Below, in pieces: positions 1 through 4,879 of a stretch of DNA of 5,868 bases. Made by a program: the position numbers and the translations under genes. This DNA comes from Kouleothrix aurantiaca (GTDB lineage: Bacteria; Chloroflexota; Chloroflexia; Chloroflexales; Roseiflexaceae): positions 1 to 5,868 of the forward strand of contig LJCR01000168.1 of assembly GCA_001399705.1 (NCBI GenBank), in the 5' to 3' direction. Position 1 is the stretch's first letter. Every line of letters starts with the position of its first letter. The notes beneath the pieces were generated by a model. That model ran no database searches and had not been told where the DNA came from. It was given only the letters and a program-made list of their open reading frames with translations.

Positions 1-271
1 TCGCTACGCTGTATGCATAGTTAATTCGTGTGGCTAATGGCCGATTTGCTAAATCAATGCCATAAACTTCATGTCCGGCAGATTTCAGGATAGCTAACTG
101 CGGGCGCAGCCGGCCATTAGCAACGTCAAGAACTTTTAACGAGCGTTTCGTGGCAAGAAGCGGCTCGATGTCGCGCTCACGTAATTCTGCGAGTGATAGT
201 TCATGCTTAGCCCGAAACCCGTTCACCATTTGCCAAGCATAACGCACATAATCTGTAGCATATTGGCTCAT
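1..271 (-). CDS. Class I SAM-dependent methyltransferase, N-terminal part (C-terminus beyond left edge)
   Basis: My reading of the minus strand gives 90 open codons from an ATG at 271 to the window edge. Residues about 46-57 (KVLDVANGRLRP) sit where the SAM-binding motif I belongs. They are followed by HEVYGIDLANRP at about 67-78, whose Asp73 ends the second beta strand and would normally contact the SAM ribose. This is the N-terminal half of a Rossmann-fold methyltransferase, preceded by about 45 mostly helical residues. The glycine loop is odd: A-N-G-R-L stands where G-x-G-x-G is usual. The gene begins 21 bp after the stop of the upstream methyltransferase, so the two are probably co-transcribed. 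The Shine-Dalgarno sequence is weak (GGAATGGA just before the start). The substrate is unknown; a sugar or sugar nucleotide is inferred from the neighbours. The acceptor-binding half is not visible. Confidence 0.8.
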   Translation of the reverse strand, partial: MSQYATDYVRYAWQMVNGFRAKHELSLAELRERDIEPLLATKRSLKVLDVANGRLRPQLAILKSAGHEVYGIDLANRPLATRINYAYSVA

Positions 272-292
272 AATTCCATTCCGTAAGCAGGC

Positions 293-1003
293 TTATTTAC
301 TAGCAAGTACAAAAATAACGTCTCCCCGATTATGTCGATTGAGCGCAAATAATGCATACAGAGCCTGACAGATCACTCGCTTTGTCATTCCATAATGACC
401 GTGGCTCACGCTTTCGACAGCAACCATATCAAACATACTACGGTAAATGGGAGAAAAGAAAGGGAAGCCCCACTCAACGATTTGCTCAATTTTGAAGCCG
501 ACGGAACTCATCTTGGCAGGGAATTCGCCATAGTCGTAGCTGCGAATATGGCCAATTGATTTCTCAAAAGAGCGCATCCTGCCTTGTACTGTGGCAATAA
601 GGGCATATTTATTTGTTATTTTGTATATATTACGAAGGGCGGTGTCATCGTCTACAATGTGTTCAATCACGTCTGAAGAAATAACAAAATCAAAGCTCTT
701 TTCTGGATAATCGTACTCAATGTTAATCACTGCAAATTCAGCATCTAATAATCGTTTTGCTTGTTTTATTGCATTAATCGAGACGTCGAAACCATACAAA
801 TTCGCGCGCGGAAACTCCTGCTTCAAATAAAATAAATTTGATCCTTCGCCACAGCCAATATCAGCAACCGTGCGTATGTGTTCGCGCGGAATTTGGCGTA
901 TCATTTCACTAAAAATACGGCGGTGATGGCGGTGCACAGGGCCATACCGCTGCATATCACCCCATACATCAGTCCAAATTGCTTCATAATTTACCGCTGT
1001 CAT
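293..1003 (-). CDS. Class I SAM-dependent methyltransferase (Methyltransf_11/UbiE-like), glycan-cluster type
   Basis: This complete 236-residue protein has the usual length of a small soluble class I methyltransferase. Motif I is VADIGCGEGSN at residues 46-56, the acidic beta-2 end is GFDVS at 71-75, and FDFVISSDVIEHI at 104-116 matches the motif of the Methyltransf_11 group with its EH pair. The region GHIRSYDYGEF (151-161) followed by VEWGFPFFSPIYRS (176-189) resembles, from memory, methyltransferases of polysaccharide clusters, where a conserved His-Arg-Tyr stretch follows strand 5. Transfer of methyl from SAM to a sugar or lipid-linked glycan is inferred, not shown. The start is ATG at 1003; AAAGG lies about 12 bases upstream, a rather long spacing, and no better in-frame start is seen. 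The gene is much more AT-rich than the glycosyltransferases upstream, which suggests separate acquisition. It lies 71 bp after a GT4 gene and 21 bp before a second methyltransferase. Confidence 0.9.
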   Translation of the reverse strand: MTAVNYEAIWTDVWGDMQRYGPVHRHHRRIFSEMIRQIPREHIRTVADIGCGEGSNLFYLKQEFPRANLYGFDVSINAIKQAKRLLDAEFAVINIEYDYPEKSFDFVISSDVIEHIVDDDTALRNIYKITNKYALIATVQGRMRSFEKSIGHIRSYDYGEFPAKMSSVGFKIEQIVEWGFPFFSPIYRSMFDMVAVESVSHGHYGMTKRVICQALYALFALNRHNRGDVIFVLASK

Positions 1004-1049
1004 TATGATTTTCAGCCTTTCTTTATGGCACTACGTGCAATGTTAGCGC

Positions 1050-1072
1050 GCTGGCCAGCAAGCAGATGTCAA
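1050..1072 (-). promoter_or_regulatory. Possible regulatory site: 10-bp palindrome and a consensus -35 box
   Basis: The 71-bp gap before the first methyltransferase holds the perfect palindrome GCTGGCCAGC at 1050-1059. On the minus strand, an exact TTGACA lies at 1072-1067, just past the stop codon of the GT4 gene. A -10 box at normal spacing is missing: 17 bases downstream reads GCGCTA, and the nearest AT-rich hexamer (TAACAT, 1045-1040) is 21 bases away. The site could be a weak or activated promoter giving the methyltransferases their own transcription, or it could be chance. The palindrome has no loop and no T tract follows it, so it is not an intrinsic terminator. Confidence 0.2.
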
Positions 1073-1074
1073 CA

Positions 1075-2235
1075 TTACACCAAGTTATAATGCTGGATAG
1101 CATGGTGTTCAAAAATACTGCGATACCGCTCCGCAATGGCATCCCACGAGAACTGCAACGCCCGCTCGCGCGAGGCTACACCCATGCGCCGCACCAGCGC
1201 CCGATCGGTTGCGAGGCGCCGCAGGTGTGCCGCCAGCGCGCCAACATCAGCCCAATCGAACGTCAGACCATTCACGCCTTCGTCCACCAGCTCCGCGGTT
1301 CCGCCTGTGCGCGTCAGCACCACGGGCAGGCCCGACGCCATCGCCTCAAGCGCGGCGATCGCCATCCCCTCATTGTACGATGGGAGCGCGAAAACGTGCG
1401 CCCCTGCAAAATGCTGCGCGATCTGCTCGCGCGGCACATACCCAACGAAATGCACACGTTCGGCGATACCCAGCCGACGCGCCAGCGCTTCGTTGGCGGG
1501 CTGGGCGTCGCCGGTGCCTACCAGATCCAGCACGATATCCACGCCTTCGTCGGCCAGGCGCTTGATCGCTTCGATCAGGTGATGTTGGCCTTTGCGCTCG
1601 ATCAGCCGAGCAACACAGATTACCCGCAGCGGACCAGAATCGGGGGCAGGTGAACCAGGCTGGAAGCGCCCGAGATCAACGCCGTTTGGCACATACGTCA
1701 CGCTGGCACGCGGATCGGCCGCCTGAATCATGTCAATTTCTTGGGCGCATTTTGCGACCAGCGGCGTGGCGCCGCGCCAGATCCGCCGAAGCATTGGCAG
1801 CAGAACTGGGTAGATCGCCTGATAGCGCTGCTCAAAGCCAGGAATATCCGGCCCGCTGGCCCAGACCATGTAGGGCAGGCCCGTTAGCGCGCGCAACGCA
1901 AGCGCGACACCGCCCGCCGGAACTGCGCTCCAGGCAAAGCACAGATCGTATGGATGCGCACGGTGCAGCCGTAGCGCGACCGGCAGCGCCTGCGCAGCGT
2001 AAAGGACAAGCTCGCGATTCGTTGAGTGGTGAATATTTTTATTCCACACCGGCACTTTGAAAATGCGGATGCGCGACGAAAATTGCACGCTTTCCAGCCG
2101 ATTCCCCAGCGCAGCTGTGACCAGGTCAATTGCGAGATCCGGGTCGTGGGCATAGCGCTGCAGCAAGGCTTCGTTCGCCGTGCCCATGCCACCACCCAGC
2201 GGCGGAAACTCATTATCGAGCATTAAAATACGCAT
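1075..2235 (-). CDS. GT4-family glycosyltransferase (GT-B fold)
   Basis: This complete 386-residue protein has the normal length for GT4. The N-terminal domain opens with MRILMLDNEFPPLGGGMGTA, the hydrophobic strand and glycine-rich loop of the acceptor-side Rossmann domain. A segment ASGPDIPGFEQRY (126-138) resembles the GGD-PGF loop of some bacterial GT4 enzymes. The linker is YVPNGVDLGRF (181-191). The donor domain starts with ICVARLIERKGQ (206-217) and holds VHFVGYVP (251-258) and the E-x7-E donor site, with E279 and E287, in NEGMAIAALEAMASGLPVV. No signal peptide or membrane helix is evident. It should transfer a sugar from a nucleotide donor to a growing lipid-linked glycan on the cytoplasmic face; the sugar cannot be read from sequence. 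The ATG shares its A with the TGA of the upstream GT2 gene (TGATG), so translation is probably coupled. ATG at 2223 is a second in-frame start that would drop four residues. Confidence 0.93.
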   Translation of the reverse strand: MRILMLDNEFPPLGGGMGTANEALLQRYAHDPDLAIDLVTAALGNRLESVQFSSRIRIFKVPVWNKNIHHSTNRELVLYAAQALPVALRLHRAHPYDLCFAWSAVPAGGVALALRALTGLPYMVWASGPDIPGFEQRYQAIYPVLLPMLRRIWRGATPLVAKCAQEIDMIQAADPRASVTYVPNGVDLGRFQPGSPAPDSGPLRVICVARLIERKGQHHLIEAIKRLADEGVDIVLDLVGTGDAQPANEALARRLGIAERVHFVGYVPREQIAQHFAGAHVFALPSYNEGMAIAALEAMASGLPVVLTRTGGTAELVDEGVNGLTFDWADVGALAAHLRRLATDRALVRRMGVASRERALQFSWDAIAERYRSIFEHHAIQHYNLV

Positions 2236-3365
2236 CAGCCCTGGCCATCACTGGTACGCCGCACCACGTAGAGCGGTCGGCGCTTTACTTCTTCAAAGAT
2301 ACGCCCAACGTACTCGCCAATCACGCCGATGGTAATGAGTTGCATGCCGGCCAGGAAAAAGATCGCTACAATCAGCGTTGCGAAGCCGGGCGGGTTGAGG
2401 CCGACAGTCAGCTTTTTGAGCGCATAAAACAGCGCCAGCACAAGCGAGACAAATGAGACCGTTAGGCCTAGCATCGTAATGACGCGCAAAGGCAGGTAAG
2501 AAAACGACACCAGTCCATCCAGCGCCAGACGGACCAGGCGCGTGAACGTGAACTTCGGCCGGCCGGCGTTTCGTGCCTGCCGTTCATACGCCAACCCAAC
2601 CTGGCTGAGGCCCACCCAGCTGCGGATGCCACGCACAAAGCGGTTGCGCTCGGGCATGCTCGTCAGCAGTTCGACCACCCGCCGATCCATGATGCAGAAA
2701 TCGCCGGCGTCGAGCGGGATTTCGATATTCGCAACGCGCTGCAGCAAACGGTAGAACACAGCATAGGCGGCGCGCTTGAACATGTTCTCTTTGCGCTGCT
2801 CGCGAATGGCATATACCACATCGTGGCCTTCGCGCCATTTCGCAATGAACTGCGGCAGCACTTCGGGCGGGTCTTGCAGGTCGGCATCCATCACAATCAC
2901 GCCCTTGCCGCGTGCATGATCAAGGCCGGCGCTGATTGCAACCTGGTGGCCAAAATTGCGCGCCAGTTCAATTGCGCGCACGCACGGATCGACCGCGGCC
3001 AGGTTGCGCAATATAGCCAAACTAGCATCGCGGCTGCCATCGTCGACAAAAAGAATTTCGTAGCTCACCTGAAGCGCGTCGAGCGTGTGCTTCAAACGGC
3101 TGTATAACAGCCCAAGGTTCGCTTCTTCATTGAATACGGGAATAACAACCGATAGCTCGGGGCCGATGCTGAGCGGTGCAGGAATGTTGTTTGCTACAGT
3201 GCGAAACGAGCCTTCAAGCACACTGGCGAGATGCTGGCAGAACGCCAGCGCGGCGGCTGAATCTTCAGTTGGAATAGCGAGATGCGCGGGCGGGGGTAAT
3301 ACCGACGTGGGCAGCGTTGGTGCGCGGCGCTTTTCGCTTGTTACAAATTCCACCACGATTTTCAC
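2235..3365 (-). CDS. Membrane-anchored GT2 glycosyltransferase, polyprenyl-phosphate type (GtrB/ArnC/DPM1-like)
   Basis: Residues 71-81 (LSVVIPVFNEE), 104-113 (ILFVDDGSRD) and 159-168 (MDADLQDPPE, with the DxD metal-binding site D160/D162) define a GT2 GT-A domain. The QDPPE form is typical of dolichol- or undecaprenyl-phosphate glycosyltransferases. DAGDFCIMDRR (219-229), NRFVRGIRSWVG (241-252) and GRPKFTFTRLVRLALDGLVSFS (in the range 268-289) are also family features. Two membrane helices follow, at about 291-316 and 329-350, then EYVGRIFEEVKRRPLYVV. The enzyme probably moves a sugar from a nucleotide donor to undecaprenyl phosphate at the inner membrane. It is about 376 residues long against roughly 310-330 for typical relatives. 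The excess is a Met-free, proline-rich N-terminal stretch of about 70 residues. The longest start is GTG at 3365; GTG codons 4 and 5 fit the ribosome site better. Its stop overlaps the next gene's start. Confidence 0.93.
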   Translation of the reverse strand: MKIVVEFVTSEKRRAPTLPTSVLPPPAHLAIPTEDSAAALAFCQHLASVLEGSFRTVANNIPAPLSIGPELSVVIPVFNEEANLGLLYSRLKHTLDALQVSYEILFVDDGSRDASLAILRNLAAVDPCVRAIELARNFGHQVAISAGLDHARGKGVIVMDADLQDPPEVLPQFIAKWREGHDVVYAIREQRKENMFKRAAYAVFYRLLQRVANIEIPLDAGDFCIMDRRVVELLTSMPERNRFVRGIRSWVGLSQVGLAYERQARNAGRPKFTFTRLVRLALDGLVSFSYLPLRVITMLGLTVSFVSLVLALFYALKKLTVGLNPPGFATLIVAIFFLAGMQLITIGVIGEYVGRIFEEVKRRPLYVVRRTSDGQG

Positions 3366-3372
3366 CCTTCTT
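3366..3372 (-). promoter_or_regulatory. Ribosome binding site of the GT2 gene; bears on start choice
   Basis: The minus strand reads AAGAAGG directly against the GTG at 3365, so spacing to that codon is zero. The next in-frame GTG codons, residue 4 (3356) and residue 5 (3353), lie 9 and 12 bases from it. With the site read as AAGAAGGGTGA, which is close to the anti-Shine-Dalgarno complement, GTG at 3356 is the most natural start. The protein would then lose only three residues. Confidence 0.5.
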
Positions 3373-3397
3373 TAACAAGCTGACGCTGGTATCCTCG

Positions 3398-3426
3398 ATT
3401 GTAGTTCGCTCACCTCATTGCGTCCA
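3398..3426 (-). promoter_or_regulatory. Predicted sigma70-like promoter for the GT2-GT4 pair
   Basis: On the minus strand TGGACG (3426-3421, four of six matches to TTGACA) is separated by exactly 17 bases from TACAAT (3403-3398, five of six matches to TATAAT). Transcription would start near 3391, giving a leader of about 26 bases before the GTG at 3365. The position fits a promoter for the GT2 and GT4 genes, and possibly the methyltransferases. It was found by eye, and such matches also occur by chance. Confidence 0.4.
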
Positions 3427-3555
3427 TAGGACTTTTCTGCCAATTCGTCGTACCTTTTCGGCTGAGATTAGCCGCCACATTGCTGCGAAGAATGCGACAA
3501 GAGCAACGTGCTTCTGCGCCTGCCTATTGTTAGGCAAGATGGGTATGTGTGGCAT
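3415..3555 (-). other. Possible 46-codon small ORF in the gap before the GT2 gene
   Basis: An ATG at 3555 opens 46 codons ending in TGA at 3415. The product would have a short hydrophobic stretch (VALVAFFAAMWRLI, about residues 18-31) followed by a basic tail (EKVRRIGRK), like a small membrane-associated peptide. No ribosome binding site precedes the ATG and codon use is not distinctive. The ORF also overlaps the -35 box of the predicted promoter. I do not recognise it, and it is more likely chance than a gene. Confidence 0.12.
3519..3538 (-). other. Small hairpin in the intergenic gap
   Basis: TGCCTA and TAGGCA form a perfect six-base stem around a four-base loop at 3521-3536. One G-U and one G-C pair extend it to eight pairs as minus-strand RNA. 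It lies about 50 bases after the stop of the upstream GT4 gene, where a terminator would be expected. No T tract follows on either strand, so it is at best a weak or factor-dependent termination or mRNA-processing element. Confidence 0.3.
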
Positions 3556-3556
3556 G

Positions 3557-3576
3557 CCGTTTTGGTAACGAAACGG
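3557..3576 (-). other. Hairpin just after the GT4 stop codon
   Basis: CCGTTT at 3557-3562 pairs with AAACGG at 3571-3576 across an eight-base loop, about eight bases downstream of the TAG at 3587-3585. The stem is short and no run of T follows on the minus strand, so it does not meet the usual picture of an intrinsic terminator. It could protect the mRNA 3' end or be chance. Confidence 0.25.
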
Positions 3577-3580
3577 TAAC
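3564..3580. repeat. Direct repeat GGTAAC-N5-GGTAAC
   Basis: The hexamer GGTAAC occurs at 3564-3569 and again at 3575-3580, with starts 11 bases apart, close to one helical turn. That geometry suits a protein binding two half-sites on one face of DNA. The repeat lies about 140 bp upstream of the -35 box of the predicted GT2 promoter. No known regulator site is recognised, and it overlaps the hairpin at 3557-3576. Confidence 0.25.
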
Positions 3581-3584
3581 AGCT

Positions 3585-4763
3585 CTACAGTACATGGGCG
3601 CGTTGATATGCGTGCTCTGCCACAAGCGCCAGCCGATCCCAGGAGTATTCATCCCAGGCGCGCTGCTGCGCGCGCAGGCCCAGCTGGAATGCCAACCCGG
3701 GATCGCCGAGGAGGGCCAGCACGCCACGCGCCAAAGCGCCAGGATCGCCCGGCGGTACGAGCCAGCCACACTCACCGCTGGCCAAATACTCGTCCACCTG
3801 GCCGACGCGCGACGCCACGATCGGCAAGCCCAGCGCCATTAACTCCAGAAGCTTGGCAAGCCCGCGCGCCCGGTTGATCAGCGTATTGTCCATTGGCACC
3901 AGCGCCACATCCGCCGAGGCCAGCACGTCGGGCAGGCGCGCGGGCTCGGTCCACCCACGATAGTCGATTGCGGCGCCCAGGCCAGCACGCTCTGCCAGGC
4001 GCAGAAGCTCCTGTTCTTCGCCACGCTCGCCTTTCCCAACAACAAGCAAACGGGCATCCGGCCGGCCTGCGACAATGCCGGCCAGCACCGCCACGACATC
4101 GCGCACATCAAATTCCCAGAAACGCGTATACAAAAGAATGGTCGGCGGCGCTGCTGTGAATCGCTGGGCACGCGGCTCCGGCGCGTTCATCATGCCATTT
4201 GGCAGGTAGAAAATGCGCTCGGAAGGCACCCCAAAGCCCCGCACCTGTGTTTCAAGAGTGCGGCTTACCACCGTCACAGCTGCGGCGCGGCGCGGCAGGT
4301 TGCGCTCTTGCCAGCTAAAAAGCTGCTTAGCCGCGCGTGGGTAGGGCAGCAGGTCGTTCCAGCCACCCCAACCTTCCCAATCGTCGGTATCGACAACCAG
4401 CGGCGTGCGGGGCATCCATGCTCGCAGCAGCAACGCCGCCAACCCGCTATACCCTTTCGGTTTAAAGAGATGCACAATATCGGGCTGCTCAGCGCGCACC
4501 GCCCCGCAGAGCGCAACAACCTGCTGCGCAACGTGTGCCGGCCCGGGCAATGGTGATAGTGCAATATGCGTGACAGGAACGCCATTATAGGTAACGCTGG
4601 TACCAGCATCTTCGGGATTTTGCACAGGCGGCGCTATGATCGCCACGCGGTGGCTGCGGCGCACCAGCGCCTGGGCCAGCGGCAGCATGCGCGCCGAAAG
4701 TGTTCCCTTCGGTCGGATACCGAACGGCGCAAGCATCGCGATTCGCAAACCCGAGCCAGCCAT
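3585..4763 (-). CDS. GT4-like glycosyltransferase (GT-B fold) with altered E-x7-E motif
   Basis: This complete 392-residue protein has an N-terminal domain opening with LRIAMLAPFGIRPKGTLSAR (6-25), then IVHLFKPKGYSGLA (96-109), an acidic-aromatic segment VDTDDWEGWGGWND (124-137) and VTVVSRTLE (163-171). YLPNGMM (186-192) marks the linker. LLYTRFWEFD (210-219), LLVVGKGERGEE (239-250) and AKLLELMALGLPIVAS (313-328) belong to the donor-binding domain. E317 keeps the second Glu of the motif, but the residue eight before it is A309 instead of Glu. Some GT4 relatives of the KLLEYMA type share this change, so activity may persist. No membrane helix is seen. Its probable role is cytoplasmic sugar transfer from a nucleotide donor during glycan assembly; donor and acceptor are unknown. 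The start is ATG at 4763 with a clear AGGAG nine bases upstream. It lies 116 bp after the membrane-protein gene and 219 bp before the GT2 gene. Confidence 0.9.
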   Translation of the reverse strand: MAGSGLRIAMLAPFGIRPKGTLSARMLPLAQALVRRSHRVAIIAPPVQNPEDAGTSVTYNGVPVTHIALSPLPGPAHVAQQVVALCGAVRAEQPDIVHLFKPKGYSGLAALLLRAWMPRTPLVVDTDDWEGWGGWNDLLPYPRAAKQLFSWQERNLPRRAAAVTVVSRTLETQVRGFGVPSERIFYLPNGMMNAPEPRAQRFTAAPPTILLYTRFWEFDVRDVVAVLAGIVAGRPDARLLVVGKGERGEEQELLRLAERAGLGAAIDYRGWTEPARLPDVLASADVALVPMDNTLINRARGLAKLLELMALGLPIVASRVGQVDEYLASGECGWLVPPGDPGALARGVLALLGDPGLAFQLGLRAQQRAWDEYSWDRLALVAEHAYQRAHVL

Positions 4764-4772
4764 GCACTTGTT

Positions 4773-4777
4773 CTCCT
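4773..4777 (-). promoter_or_regulatory. Ribosome binding site of the 4763 glycosyltransferase
   Basis: The minus strand reads AGGAG at 4777-4773, with nine bases between it and the ATG at 4763. This is the best Shine-Dalgarno sequence in the window and fixes that start. In the rest of the 116-bp gap I found no convincing promoter or terminator. TTGCCA in this gap resembles a -35 box, but no -10 box follows at the right distance. Confidence 0.65.
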
Positions 4778-4879
4778 ACATTTCTACGGAATAAGCATTG
4801 GAGGCGAATTGTGGCAACATTGGGCAGCAGAAAGAATATCCCCCAAAATCCCGATCTGTTGTTTTGCCTGCTTGCAGCT

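Noticed and set aside
1066..1653. Plus-strand open frame of 195 codons opposite the GT4 gene
   Set aside because: The minus-strand frame has full GT4 motifs over the whole region. The plus frame is rich in Arg, His, Ala and Gln, as expected from the complement of GC-rich coding DNA, and shows no domain.
3317..3568. Plus-strand open frame of 83 codons spanning the 219-bp gap
   Set aside because: It starts inside the GT2 coding sequence, has no ribosome binding site and has no recognisable motif. It would be the only plus-strand gene in the window.
3519..3576. Intrinsic terminator for the GT4 gene ending at 3585
   Set aside because: Both hairpins are short and neither is followed by a T tract on the minus strand, so I list them as hairpins and not as terminators.
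3549..3842. Plus-strand open frame of 97 codons across the end of the second GT4 gene
   Set aside because: It overlaps a well-supported glycosyltransferase C-terminus, has no recognisable domain and has the composition of an antisense shadow.
4764..4879. Promoter or leader peptide before the 4763 glycosyltransferase
   Set aside because: TTGCCA is present but no acceptable -10 box follows at 16-18 bases. The 14-codon frame in this gap ends in the Shine-Dalgarno region and has no ribosome site of its own.
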